Positions 46,395 to 58,643 of a stretch of DNA of 64,000 bases are shown here, piece after piece. This DNA comes from Blastomyces gilchristii SLH14081 (taxonomy: Eukaryota > Ascomycota > Eurotiomycetes > Onygenales > Ajellomycetaceae). The notes under the pieces are model-generated. The model ran no database searches and was not told the origin of the DNA. It worked only from the letters and a program-made list of their open reading frames with translations. A program made the position numbers and the translations under genes. The stretch is from NCBI RefSeq assembly GCF_000003855.2, contig NW_003101662.1, forward strand, positions 436,441 to 500,440. Direction: 5' to 3'. How positions within the stretch are numbered: the stretch's first letter is position 1; each line of letters starts with the position of its first letter.

Positions 46395-47463
46395 ATGACT
46401 GGTTCATCTTTATCCGACAGCGACAAGGAAGAAGTATTCCACGACGCCCGCTACCCCGCTGAAGAAGAAGCAGTCTGTACCCTCCCTCACTGCAAAGGCC
46501 AAACACTGTCTTTATGAAACCTCCCAACGGGGGCTCATAGCTGTCCTAGATAAATAAGCTAATTCAGTATATGATATAGGACCTCCTAAGCCAATCCAAC
46601 ACCCATAAGTCCGAGGCGAACAAGCTATTCTCCTCCGCCCGCTACTCAGAAGCCATCACAACCTACGACCGCGCCCTCTCCTTTTGCCCAAACTATCTAG
46701 ACTACGAAATCGCCGTCCTCCGTAGCAATATTTCCGCATGCCACTTGAAGCTGGAGGACTGGAAAGCTGCCGTCGAGGCAGCCACGGCTAGTATTGACCG
46801 CCTAGATAGAGCGTTGCCACCCCAACCACGAAAGGGAAAGGAGTCGGCGTCTGGGGAGGGCGTGGGTGATGGAGCCAGTACCAATGCTAGTGCCAGTGCG
46901 GATAGTAATGACGTGGTAGAGCTACTAGATGGTGACGGGGACGAAGAGTCGGAAGAGGCACAGTTGAAGAAACTCCAGGAGGAGGACAAAAGGAAAGAGG
47001 ATATCCAGCGTATACGCGCCAAGGCACTCATGAGGCGGGCCAGGGCTAGGATGGAGTTGGGTGGGTGGGCGAATCTACAGGGTGCGGAGGAGGATTATAA
47101 GGAGCTGCTTGCAATGGGGAATTTGCCGGTGCAGGATGACCGGGTTGTGCGAAAGGCGCTGAGGGAGTTGCCTGGTTTGGTGAATGCGGCGAGAGAGAAG
47201 GAGGTTGCGGATATGATGGGGAAGCTTAAGGATGTGAGTTGTGCAACCGTTCCTTTTTATCCTTCCTGCCTTCTTCTTCTTCTTCTTCTTCTTCTTCTTC
47301 TTCTTCTTCTTGTTGTTGTTATTCCTATAGTTACCCATTACTTACGAATGTCGTACCTTAGCTCGGGAACGGGATCTTGAAGCCTTTTGGACTATCGACG
47401 GATAATTTCAAGTTCGTGAAGGACGAGAAGTCGGGCGGTTATAACATGTCATTTGAAAAATAA
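46395..47463 (+). CDS. TPR protein, TTC1-like
   Basis: Tetratricopeptide-repeat protein resembling TTC1, a small co-chaperone-type adaptor whose TPRs bind protein C termini such as those of Hsp90 or Hsp70. Exons: 46,395-46,472 (donor GTCTGT, weak), 46,580-47,233 and 47,362-47,463, about 277 residues. The acidic start YPAEEEA runs into [16 protein letters not shown] and [16 protein letters not shown] (TPR 1), then [20 protein letters not shown] (TPR 2). An acidic low-complexity insert (about residues 115-155) follows, then a third repeat. The C terminus [18 protein letters not shown] is the best family mark. Intron 2 carries a long CTT microsatellite. The coordinates of intron 1 are the least certain point. 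Confidence 0.88.
47265..47322 (+). repeat. (CTT)n then (GTT)n microsatellite in TPR gene intron
   Basis: About 14 CTT units followed by a few GTT, wholly inside intron 2 of the TTC1-like gene. Confidence 0.9.
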
Positions 47464-48945
47464 AGGTACGCGTGGTGTTTGTAAATGGGCGTTTGTAAAT
47501 GGGGCGTTAAAGAGGAGGAGTTTTAAAATAGAAGGATTCATTTTGTCGAACATTATATATAGTCATTGAGTTCTCTGAGAATATCTACTTGCTCAAGCCA
47601 TGATATTTATAGGAAAAAATCCGGGCTTGCTGCACCAACGCAGGTTTTTATCACGCAGAGCCACTTCTCATGCTTGCTGTCCTTTTGCGAAATACATCGT
47701 TGGGAAATGGAGCCTTTCGTTGATAGAATAAGATCTTCAGTTTATTTCAGAGGCGCGAGAGCTGCATTGTTTACAAGGCGAATTCCCATGACAGCTGTAG
47801 TAATATCGTACGTAGGTCCTTCTCTACATAGAAGAGCGTTACCTATCGTCCTCCGGGAGGACATGCTGGTACACACCACCGCGCTTTATCCAGGATCAAC
47901 TAAATCTTCTGCTGAGGTACTATATACTCAAAGGCTAGCAAAACCAGAGAAGTTTTCTTTTTCTTTTTCTTTTTTTGACTGTATATTTCTTTCCCGCACT
48001 TCATAATTACAATCTGCCATTACAAGTGTGGATAGAATGTAACAATTTAGCCATCCTCACCATAGCATATAACTATCCCCTCGAAATGGAACAAAAAACT
48101 AAAATTAAAAGCCCAAATTCTTAACAAACGACAACGTTGCCGAGAGCGGAAGGTAAATACTAGTTTAAACCCGTAAGGAGAACTATCGTTGAGAACATGC
48201 CCAAAGAGCACGCCCAAGAACTGTAAACTAGGCGCGAAGGGAAGTTGGGAGAGAAAACAATTAGGGTGGTGACGGTTTGCAGGAGTTAACAACAACGCTA
48301 GTTAGTCAAAACACGGTGGCACGCGTTTCAGGAGCATGGCAAAGCACATAAATCTGGGTCAGTTTCTAGAAGCAAGGCCTGGCTATTAAGGGGGCATTAT
48401 TCTCAAATCCAGTATTATGCCCGATGACGTCCAAGGCGATGGATGATATTGAATCCTTCCCAATAGTGGTAAAGTGACCATGGCAGAGAACAAAAAGAGA
48501 AGGACGGAAACGAGGAAGAAGTCAGTTGAGCGAAAAAAAAAACGAAAAGAAGTTGTCATGTCCCGTAGTTAGCTTCCTGAAACTGAGGTTCAGAAATACA
48601 CGATGTTGGATTGGGTGTGTGAAAATTCCAACATGAGGTGAGGTGGGCTCTATACTAAATAGAATCTATGACAGAACTCTTATGAAAAGAGCGGCAGAAA
48701 GAGAAAACTGGAAAACCACTGGCATAAAATAAAACATATGCGAGTTCCGATCAATTTGGCCGCAGGGGGTATGGTTTTGAAAAAGAGCGCTGTTGGGCAT
48801 GTTTGTTGCATCAACAAACAACAACACAGCTTTATCCTGGGATATCATGGGCCATTGGCTTGGGGGCTTTTAAAAAGAAGAAAGAAACCTAAAGAAATTC
48901 CATGGCACGCAGTCGCATCTTTTGCGTGGGTTTCAAGGTTCGCAA
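47464..48945. other. Convergent intergenic region
   Basis: Lies between the stops of the TPR gene and the large minus-strand gene and probably holds both 3' UTRs. It contains a (TTTTTC)n tract at about 47,957. An open frame of 146 codons at 47,566-48,006 shows no family resemblance. Confidence 0.5.
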
Positions 48946-51900
48946 TCACCGAGCCTTCTTTTGAGGAGAAAGGGCATAAGCCGTAGCATCACTTTCATCC
49001 TGGGAGCGCTTGCGACTATGTCCATAGGATGCTTCAGCAGATGGGGCATTGCGTGACTGTTGACGGGCAGGCGAGGAGGGTGTGGGACGTTGGTAGTTTG
49101 CGCAAGCATGTGGAGCAGGTCCCATCGCCCGATAGTTGGGGTTTAGAGCTGCAGGAGAACGGTACATGGCAGGGTGGAATTGAGCTGGGACGCACTGCCT
49201 GAACTGCTCTGTCATCTCTTCGCGGTTATAAGGGCCCCTGTTGTACATAGACAGGTTCTGCCCAAGGCCGTGGATGGCATTGGGCGATTGGTTGCGCCCG
49301 AAGCCAAAGACTGGTTGACAGTGTCCTGCGAATCCACTGGCAGCCATAGAGTTGGGCCCGAAAGCTCGGCCAGTAGCCGGGGTATTTATCAATTGAGGAT
49401 GCGTAGCCATTGGAAACATACCATGGTGCATGGGGTGCGCCATATTCTCCTGAGTGGAATGCTCCGCAGGGCTAGAAAATCGCATTTGCTGTGTCCCATG
49501 TGAGTGAACAGGAGGGCTACTGTCCAGGGTCATGTTTCGCACAGTGTTATTGATGGTGGTAGGGGTGCTATTATCCATAGCTAGGGTCTCCTTACGCGGA
49601 GTACTGAAGGGAGTACAAAGGCCTTCACGGGCCTCAGATGTGCGCTTGGCAGGGGTTGATTTGGAGTTAGATCTGGAGTGGCCCAGGGCCTTCTTTCCAG
49701 CGTTCATAACCTCTCCTTTGCGCTTGTTGAGATTTTTATTCGCCACGACACGCTAATTTACCGTCAGTGTGGCCTTTATTGAGACAAAAAAAAAAGGCTT
49801 GATACTTACATTTCTGGCGCAGACAGGGTCGTCAACGAAAGTAAATAAGTAATACGCGTCTAATAAATGCTTGCAAATGGTTTTCTGGGTCTGTAGAAAT
49901 AGTTAGTAGGAAACATATCATCGTGACTAGATGAAGTTATACCCAAAGACACTCAATGATCTTCTCCATTCGCTCTCCGAAGGTCGGGATTTGGCCGGTA
50001 GTCTTTGCCTTTCCGTCATAAATGGCAAGCAGTGGCCCATGCTCATGGCGACTAATGCAGGAATCCTGTAAAATACACGTATCAGCATCATTTGCTCAAA
50101 TAATAGATGTTATTCACAAACCAGGATATTCCAGCAGACAATCTCCATCCTGATCGGGCTTTGCTTCTGTTCGCGAAATGGACGGATCATGCCCTCATTG
50201 TCTTGCGCATACTCAACACTCTTCATCGCTTTGAGCATCTCGGTGACAATCTTACGTTTCGCCTCCGGGGTTCTTGGAATCGTAGGGTCGTAGTCCACTT
50301 GCACTTCAAAGGCGCGCCACGCGTTCGCCTCTTCGGCACACGAGAATTGGAGCTCAGGATCTGGTCCGCCCTGGCTGACGGGGGATGTTGGGGATGTGGG
50401 GACAAGAGGAGCTTCACGCTTCATCGTTTCTGGTTGGTGATCAGCAGCAGGAACAGCACCCTCACTGCCAGCTGTGTTAGTCGAGAAGGGAGTGCTCCGA
50501 ACTGGAGAGGGATAAGAAGGCAGATGATGGGAATAATCCCCCTTTGTTCCAAAATCAGAAAACCCCCCAGTATTGATGGGGCAAGAGCGGAAATCAGGTT
50601 CCTGGCATGTCTCGCGCTCACAAGTCTCAGCGGGAGCTTTCGGTTGAAAGAAGTCCAGATTCACAGAATCAGTTGGATCATATTGGCTTTTCTCTAGGTC
50701 GCGCGCGGTACCATTCGTGTTATTGGATGGCGCGATAGCTGCGCTTTCGCTAACGGAGAGGGGGGCGTCTGGCGACGCGGGCTGATGGTTCTCAGCAGCC
50801 TGTTTGGGTGTAGAGTTGGGCTCGTCACAATCAGCTGGCGCCATTCCTGTAGCACTATGCTGCAAGCTGGAGGTATTTGATGAGGAAGCAACGGATAGAC
50901 TTTCTGTTACGGGAGGATAAGGGGCCAAGTCTGGGATACCTATTCGATTAGAGTAGAACCGTTAGAAGCTTCGTTTTCGAATGGGTAGAAAATGCATAAT
51001 AGTAGAGGGATTATATTATGAGGTCCTGCATTGTTTTGTTTATATAACTGGGCAAATGGATGGTAGAAAATTGGGTGGTTGGTCAGGAAACGAAAGGGGG
51101 TAGATTATGGCTGGGGCGGGGGGGAAACGGGGTTAAGGATAGCTTACCGTCTCTTCGCAACGCATCACCTAGCTTGGGGGCCAGATTGTCAGGAAAACCC
51201 GGGTCAACAGTTTCAAGGTCACCGTTCACCAATCCAGAGCACGAGTAGTCCTCACGAAAATTGTCCATGTGGTATCTATGCATATCGTTAGTATCACAGG
51301 AACCCAAAACCAACATGAGCAACGAGTCTCACGTAGCCTCATCTACAAAGGAGAATTGCTGCGCCATGATATTGTTGAAGAAACCTTCCATCGGTACCGG
51401 CTCCACCAGTGGTTGATAATAACCGGAAGAGTCAGTTGAATCCATCCTTCGATCTCCAACAAGACTGCTTGGTCTCGGAAACTGGAAATGGTGTGGACTT
51501 TTTCGCAATGTAGCGCTAAATCCCTGATTTGCAGACACACGACCAGAAAATGCTGGAGGCGTTAGATGAGTGCTAGGTCAGGCGTCAGTCATATTCTGCC
51601 ACCTGACCACAGAGAGGAAAATACACTAATCAAGAAAGGAAACAGACTATAGGGGTGCGACACATACTTGTCGAAAGGGGCCAAGTGCTGAAGGTATGAG
51701 CAGTCGGTACCGATACTCACTATTGCTCCTCTGACCTGGACGACAGTTAAACGGTCCCCAGAAACAGGTTCAGGGTGTCACGAAGACAATGAAGGTCAAG
51801 CAGCTCTCAGCAAGGGGCTCGATGGGAGCTGGGAGTAGAAACCTTTTGGGAAGAGTTGGGCTCAGCGGCAGAGAATAGGAATATATTCTGAAGCCTGTAT

Positions 51901-52527
51901 CGCCCTTATGGGGTTCGAATATCAGATGTCCAGACGACGAGGAACTCTCATAGACTATCCGAGTGATGTAAGGTCAAGTAGATGTAAAGAGCAGGGAAGC
52001 AAAAGGTTGTGAAGATTGGTAAATTCGAAGCTATCGAGAAGATGTAAAAAGAAAGAAACGAAGAGCATGGAGGGGGCGTTGAGAAGATACGAAATAGGGA
52101 GGCTGGCATCTTATATTCACATAGATTCGACCTCGTTGGGTGTGAAATTCACTGCAGGAGTAGTGCCAGCCACCGCATCGTTGGAAATAGGAGGCTGCCA
52201 GGTTATATGGTAGCGTAGGTAGGAAACCGTACAAAAAACGGATTTCTTTTTGATATCGAACCCCTTAGCGCCTTTCGAGTCCTATTGAACGAAGCGCCAT
52301 ATGACAGCCTGCGGGGTAGAAGTCCATTGTGGGGGACAGCTTGAACCGAAGATGAATAGCAGGCTACCCCTTTTGAAAGTCAATTAATCGCGAAATGTTA
52401 TCATTATCAATCGAGGTAAAGAACAAAAGGTGTAGAAATCTCTCGATCTGCCGGTAAATACTAGTCGTCAGAAGTATTCCATTGAGTTATTGCTGTAAAA
52501 GAGGAGGCTATACATACTGGAAGCCAT
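48946..52527 (-). CDS. Conserved fungal protein of unknown function, multi-exon
   Basis: Exons traced by phase: 51,728(or 51,735)-51,668, 51,572-51,333, 51,275-51,148, 50,939-50,122, 50,065-49,943, 49,890-49,810 and 49,752-48,946. A possible first exon is ATGGCTTCCA (52,527-52,518), whose perfect GTATGT donor joins in frame to 51,728, giving about 755 residues. The central segment (exons 4-6) is helical and looks conserved: KRKIVTEMLKAMKSVEYAQ, EIVCWNILDSCISRHEHGPL, TFGERMEKIIECLW, KHLLDAYYLFTFVDDPVCAR, then a basic stretch NKNLNKRKGEVMNAGKKAL. The N-terminal third is Ser/Pro/Thr-rich. The C-terminal 250 residues are Pro/Met/His-rich and end in a lysine-rich SRKRSQDES...PQKKAR, a plausible nuclear localisation signal. 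I recognise no named domain. A nuclear regulatory role is only inferred. The ~790 bp first intron is long for a fungus, so the 5' end is tentative. Confidence 0.7.
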
Positions 52528-54408
52528 CAAATCTTCCACGCTAAGCCCAAGCTTCGCCGCAGAATCGCAAGAAACACCATGTATGCCAACTAAAGACATT
52601 ACACACCCAAATCCCGGGAAAACCCACTGGGCAAGTTTGTTGCGCTTACAATCGATCAAACGCATCAGGAACTTTTTCTCTCTTTCCTTTTTCCCCCTCA
52701 GGCTGGGATAGTGACAAAAACAATAAATAGTTCCTTGCATCCGCAAATCCTTCGCTAGAAACCCTGTTGTCAACGGAAAATCCGCGTATAGATGAGTATC
52801 TGGTGCTTCTGGTAAGATCCTAGGGGATTGTACTGGTAATTCTCCACGTCCTCTGTTATATTGCTTTTATATTACATGACTGCTGCTTAAGCTGACGGGC
52901 TGGGTTTGTAGAACACCGGGCAATCTGCGAATTCTCTTCGAGATGGCGTATCATGGTGGAGAGTCGCTATCACCTCTGCACTAGGGTAAAAGGGAAATAT
53001 AAGTAGAGGAAAGAGAACTAGACGTAAAACTGGATTCAGCAATGTCGACAGCAAGCGCCCGTCCAGGCAGTGGTGATGAGGCATGTTGTTGAAACACACA
53101 AGAGAGGAAGTCTGTAGTAGAAAATGATGGAGAAGAGAAAAGAAACGAAAGCTGAGATCAAGGCTACAAGCCAGTCATAACTAGATAAATTGCACCCTCA
53201 TGCGATCCTAAAGAAGAGCTGGGCGCATGGCTAATTGCGAAGATGTAACGTATAACGTACATCTATTTGGCCTAGCCATAGTAAGCGTGGAGGAAACGAG
53301 ATGTTTGCTTCTGGGCATGTTCTTGCTACCTTAACCACGTAGAAGCACAAAGATGTCCATGGAACATGGGTATATTAATCAGGAATTCACAATTGGGAGT
53401 TCCAGGATAGATGGAGGCAGAGGTGAGTGATCTAATCGAAGATTAACTACTTGAAGATGGCATTGAGCGGGCGTCCAAGTTAGCCACGGTGCTGCGATAG
53501 AGCACTTGCAAGCAAAGTCGCTACCTCAGCTTCATGGGGGAAATCTTCATACAGCACAATATGAAGCAATTGAGAGGGACTCTAGAAGGAAATCAAAATT
53601 GAACAGGTTGTTACTGGATAGCTTACATCCATCCATTGAAGCTGACTTGGGACAGAGGGTCTTCCTTTGGCTGAGGCTGAGGATGGTCAAATTAAGCTCA
53701 CCCTGCCAAGCATCACCCGCATTTGCAGCCGTAACTAGTTAACCACTCATTTTTGTTTGTCGAAACGCGACAATGAACAACAAATGATCTTCAAGAAAAA
53801 ACGACCAGGAAGAATAAAGCGGTTTCACGAGAATGGGCCATTGTCATTTGTTACTTTTACTTTTATATGTTGCGCTATTGTATTTCCATAAAACATGGTT
53901 GTCAAAATTCTTCCAATCGCAAAAAACTACCTTAACACGCCTAAGTTATAAAGACTTGACATGCCGTCGGTGTTCACATTATGTTTTGCTTTTATGGGGG
54001 AATGTGACAGGCTATTAATAACATGGCTGCGGTTTGTGCCAGGCTATCTACTGCATGGTTAGGAGAAAGTCAGATATTTCCTTGTCGGTCAACCACGCGG
54101 TCCCCACGGCAGAAGAAAATAATCTTCGGGGGAAAAAATACTCGCAGATGTCGCGTCAGGTTACCCAGGGAAGACAAACGGTAATTATCAACTTTGGACT
54201 TGGTGAATTGTCCTCGAATAATATTATTTTCCATGATTCTTATGCCTCCTATCAAAGCTGACTTCTTGAGTTTTGAAGCAAGTAGCCAGGGTGTAAATAT
54301 TCACACAAATGTCTAGCAGCTTATGTACTTAGAGATCTGATCTGCTGTACCAAGGTGGTCACGGCTTTTCGCAACATTGACGATTTTCTTCAGCTTGCTC
54401 ATCCCTCT
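52528..54408. other. Long interval without recognised gene
   Basis: Ordinary composition with no domain and no open frame of convincing length on either strand. It probably contains the leader and promoter of the large minus-strand gene at its left and the 3' end of the small minus-strand gene at its right. Confidence 0.45.
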
Positions 54409-54759
54409 TCACTTCAATAGCGTGTTAGGGTTATTTCCTAAAATCCATTCATAGAGTTCGCTTTCGCCCACGAAGCCTGAATCATCGGCGATATATATTC
54501 GAGCGCCTGAAGTTCTGGCCATTTGGCCGGACGCAGCACGAATCATCGCTTCCCATAATGGGTCGCCAGGGGAGATAATGAAACGGGGTAGAGTAAGACG
54601 ATCCTATAGATCATCACAAGTGCTAAGCTGCATGCCCGCGTGCCAACGAATTTAGCTCGTTGGAGCCTGGAGGAAGTTGATGTGCGATTGATATGGCACC
54701 TCTAATGGGGTGCGGTCTTCAGCCAACGGTTGAACTTGAAAAAAAAGACTACTTCCCAT
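54409..54759 (-). CDS. Small conserved-looking protein, 84 residues, unknown
   Basis: Two exons: 54,759-54,700 (MGSSLFFQVQPLAEDRTPLE) and 54,603-54,409, joined in phase 0 through an intron with a GTGCCA donor and CTATAG acceptor. Exon 2 reads DRLTLPRFIISPGDPLWEAM, then IRAASGQMARTSGARIYIAD, then DSGFVGESELYEWILGNNPN and a short basic end. Amino-acid content and length of the open frame speak for real coding, though I cannot name the family. It starts ~98 bp after the stop of the TCAB1-like gene on the same strand, so the transcripts probably overlap, and it could also be an alternative last exon of that gene. The intron donor is weak; exon 2 is the surer part. Confidence 0.6.
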
Positions 54760-54856
54760 AGTTTATAGGCTGTGATGACACAGTGCCAGTTGGGGGTTTA
54801 TATATATATAAAAGCGTCCATGCCCAAAAGATGAGCCTGCTGAACTTTCAAAGTGC

Positions 54857-56281
54857 TTAAAGTGCCCATATTTTTAGGCGATTGTCGCTGCTGGCGTTGA
54901 TATCCATAGTTTCGTCGTCGTTGAACGATGGATACTTTTTTTGACCAGAGCAGGTGGCTAGAACACCACCCGTATGGTGGAAAACGGCACTGGTCACAGG
55001 GTCTATTGTATGCTGTCAGTCCATCGAGCTCGTTCGACTTAGTGTGAGGATGCGCCACTTACCATCATGGACTTGCTTCTCCCATTCCGGCTCTCTCCCT
55101 TCCCCAGTAACACTTGCGGGATCCAACCACATTCTTAGTGCTCCATCAGTCCCACCAGCCCAAATTTCCGTAGCGTTACGTTCCCCTCCAGGAACAATAT
55201 CCGCTTTGAGTTTTTGGTTTGTCATTCCTCCCCTCCCCTCCAACCAACCCACTAATTGGCCAGTGACTCGAATATCGTACACGAGAATCCCACTACTTTT
55301 ACGCTCGATGACGAATAAATATCGGCCACATGGGCTCCAGAGCACCTGCGTAATGCCCTTACCTCCAACACGTGAATCTGCTGCCGTACCTTCGACACTG
55401 AATGTGGCAATAGTATCACCGCATCCATTGGACGCGTAAAGGCCTATGTATCTCGTGAAAGTACCCGCTGCTAAAATCCCATCCCCTGATGGGTTGATTG
55501 CCATGGTGGAAACGATACCCTTCATCCCGACACCACCACCAACGATCTTCTTCCGTTTGCTTGGAATGGTCTGGAGTCTGGACACGGGTCCGTCCGTTCC
55601 AGGACGAGACACGTCGAATAGGCATATCAAACTGTCCGAACCTGTCAGAAACTGAGTCCCGCTAAGGATAGGAGGATAGAGGATGCAATGGGGCGTAATG
55701 AAGGCCTCTGTTGTGGGTGATATAAGACTATACGATGCTGAGAATCCCGGATATAAAGCTGAAGTCAATCGAATAGGGTGGTCTCTGACAGAAGAGAGCA
55801 GCAGCGTCGAAGATGCATCCTGTAGTCCGTAGAACGGGTAAATAGCCATTGCATATATTGGTTCTGCCGATGGAATTGTATGATACGGTTCCAGTTCAAG
55901 GGGTTCCTTTCTCTCTTCGATCAAATCGGCAGGTCTATACATTTGGGATCGGTTAGATGAGATCCGCATAGCGTCAAGCGGGGGAAACCACATACAGCAC
56001 AAATGTTCTGATAGTGTTATCAGCAGAATTCGTAATTATACTGGTCCCATCTGGTGTCCTATCGAGAAAATATTTAGCTTCAGTCTGGCCAAGTCTTCAG
56101 GGCTAGAAAGGATTTAAAAAGTCCCCTCGTACCAGGAAGCTTCTTTGAAGTAGTTGGATATCGCCCTGTTTTCTCCCGCAACGGCATTTTTCTTGCCTAA
56201 TGACTTTTCAGGCGTCGAAAAGGCATAATTCCGAGTTGAAGCTGCGCATGTTAAGGTGAACGGGGGATTAGTTTGCTTCAT
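54857..56281 (-). CDS. WD40 protein, TCAB1/WDR79 (WRAP53)-like
   Basis: WD-repeat protein of the TCAB1 family, which in animals carries telomerase RNA and small Cajal-body RNAs; the fungal role is less clear (yeast Swt21 is distantly related). Exons: 56,281-56,133, 56,058-55,996, 55,934-55,063 and 55,002-54,857, about 409 residues, all GT-AG. The first blade is SWTPDGTSIITNSADNTIRT. Family-typical blocks follow in order: IYAMAIYPFY, LSSVRDHPIRLT, SLICLFDVSRPGTDG, GIVSTMAINPSGDGILAAGT, GLYASN, ITQVLWSPCGRYLFVIERKS, GILVYDIRVTGQLVGWLEGR, TNQKLKADIVPGG and DGALRMW. The last blade FHHTGGVLATCSGQ ends in NRLKIWAL. Seven blades with no long N-terminal region. ATG 56,281 is the only ATG in frame before the first blade. 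Shares a 584 bp divergent promoter with Nup49. Confidence 0.88.
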
Positions 56282-56865
56282 GGTGGCCAGAATTGCTTGC
56301 AAACGCTGGATGTTCCAGAGGAGATCAGATCCTTTCCTTGACGGGCACAGAATAGGGAATAGGGGATGGATATTCCCACTCAATCACGGATTACAGTCAG
56401 TATACTAGGGCAACAATCCTGTATAGAGACAGCATTGGGCCAGACACTGATAGGATAGGATAGTGTAGATGAAATGCAGGCCAACTCCAGGCCAAATGCA
56501 ATCCCAACAGAAAATGTATCTAAACATCCCAAATACAACTTTGATTTTGTCGATCCCTGTCCGTCCCGCCATGAATTAAACAGACCTTCACCTATTTATA
56601 TACGGACCTCGCATATTGTTAAGGTTGGTTGGTGCGCTTGGATCCTTGGCCCAAGCGCGCGCCTCGGGAAAACTTTCCACCTCCCGCGCCTGGGACAGCT
56701 TTTTGGCGAACACAAACAGCTTGCATCACTCGCTGTTTATGGATGCAGCAACTCTTCGGTCCTCTGCTTTGCCCTTATCACATCGCTCTTTAAGAGGGAC
56801 CAGCCTCATTCCTTTTCTTCCTTTCTAGTGAGCTATTCTCCGTTTGATTTACCAGTTGGTCGGTC

Positions 56866-58643
56866 ATGTTCTCGGCGCGAACTTCTGCACCCTCCTTGGG
56901 AGGGTTGACCGTCAATACATCTTCTGCCAACTCTTTGTTGTAAGTAAGACTTATACTATTTTTCTCCCCTTCTGTTCCTACGGATACTCTTGTTACCTAT
57001 CCATACCCGTTTGTGGTGGTTAGAACTATCGCCTTAGGTGTGTTCGTGGACGAAGGTTTCTGTCCATGTCGCAGATGGTGGATCGCACCACCCAATTGGA
57101 ACGAGAGGAGGCAGAAGGGGGGACAGAACTTGGTGAATTGAGAATGCTTGCAACTTACTTTCAAATTCTTTCAATAGCGGAGCAAATACGACATCGACCG
57201 CACCCGCAGCCACCACCGGCGGTAGTTTATTTGGCGCTGCTGCCACCACCACGCAACAACCACAGTCGGGAGGACTTTTTTCAGGTCTAGGCGCACAGAA
57301 CCAACAGCAACAGAAACCAGCTGGAGGAAGCATATTTGGAGGAACTTCTCAGCAAACACAGCCAGCTTCTGGGAACCTCTTCGGAAGTACACAACTACAA
57401 AGTGGAGGATCGCTTTTTGGGGCTGGCACCCAGCAGCAGCAGCAACAACAACAAACTCAACAATCAGGAGGGTTGTTTGGTGCTACACAGCAAAAGCCCA
57501 CAGGGGGTTCTCTCTTTGGTGCAGCTACGTCTACTTCTCAACCGCAATCCGGCGGATCGCTTTTTGGCGGACTTGGGCAAGCCACAGCCACCACCTCGAC
57601 GTCTGCTGGAGGTTTATTGTGAGTAGTTTTAGCCCTTCACTCGTGCTCCTGTGTGTTTTGTATATTTACTAAAGCCTGTATATTTTTTCATAAGTGGTGC
57701 TAGTCAGCCCCAACAGCAACAGCAGCCACAACCACAGCAAGGACCATCGCTCTCGTTATTCGGAAACCGAAATACGACAACACAAGTAGAACAGAGGCCA
57801 GGAGGCTCAACAGTGCAAGGCGTCAAAATTGACGTCTCAAACCTCGTCCCTACAACCAAATTCGAAAGCTGTACAGATGAATTAAAAAAGGAAATCGAAA
57901 CCATTGACACCTTCATCCTCAACCAAATCCGCATGTGCAACGAAGTTTCCGACATCCTCCCCACTATCTCTTCACAAGGCGCCCTAGTGCCTAACGATGT
58001 GGAGTTCGTCCAGGGAAAACTGGACACCCTCCAAGAAGCCCTAGAAACCGACGCCAGGGGCATTGAAAATGCCCGCAACCTCGTAACACGGGATGCCGGG
58101 GAGGCTAAGCTTGCCTTCCGCGCCCTTGACAATCTCCTCCTGCCCCTCCAATACCAACCCACAGCCGCAGACAGATGGCTAGCACCAAGCCAACAATCCC
58201 AGTCTCTACCAGGCCGCTCTATACGCTCCGGGCTCAGCGCGCGCCACATGCTCGCCCTCCCTGAGGATGCGGAAGCGGACTCCAGCCTAGGCGCCACAGG
58301 CGGCCCGACTAATCTGGTCGATTACTTCTCCCAGCGCGCCGATGACATGGATGTTGTCGTTCAAAAATACAGGAAGAGTCTGAAAGAGATCGAAGAGTAC
58401 CTTCGCGGCGTCGAGGCGTCACTTGCGCAGCAGATTAATGACTTATCTTCTCGGAGCAGGGATGGTGGAGCCCCATCCCATGCGTCCGCGACCAGAGCGA
58501 GTGAGCTTGCCGCAACACTCGGGGATGTGGAGACGGCCATCCTTGGTGTTGCGGGCAGGGTGGGTGGTGTTCGAGAAGAGGTCCAGGAACTTGTTTTGGG
58601 GCCCTTGGGTATAGGTGGTCACGGGATAACGAATGGATGGTGA
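56866..58643 (+). CDS. NUP49: FG-nucleoporin Nup49
   Basis: Component of the central transport channel of the nuclear pore (Nsp1-Nup57-Nup49 complex, Nup62/58/54 in animals). Exons 56,866-56,939, 57,178-57,618 and 57,695-58,643 give about 487 residues. The N terminus MFSARTSAPSLGGL leads to a Gln/Gly/Thr-rich FG region with repeated GLFG-type and SLFG units (SLFGAAA, GLFSGLG, SIFGG, NLFG, SLFGAG, GLFGA, SLFGGLG, SLSLFGN). A C-terminal coiled-coil half of ~290 residues follows: VDVSNLVPTTKFESC-like start, KKEIETIDTFILNQIRMCNE, later VVQKYRKSLKEIEEYLRGVE. Short FG region plus coiled coil fits Nup49 better than Nup57 or Nsp1. ATG 56,866 is chosen because exon 1 ends TT and joins exon 2 as Phe-Gly. 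Confidence 0.88.

Noticed and set aside
46702..47031. Minus-strand Ser-rich open frame inside the TPR gene
   Set aside because: Antisense of the acidic and Ser-rich segment of the TPR protein.
47566..48006. 146-codon open frame on the plus strand
   Set aside because: No family resemblance, an unusual amino-acid mix, and position in the convergent 3' region between two genes; read as chance.
57704..58297. 197-codon minus-strand open frame opposite Nup49
   Set aside because: Antisense shadow of a well-supported coding exon.
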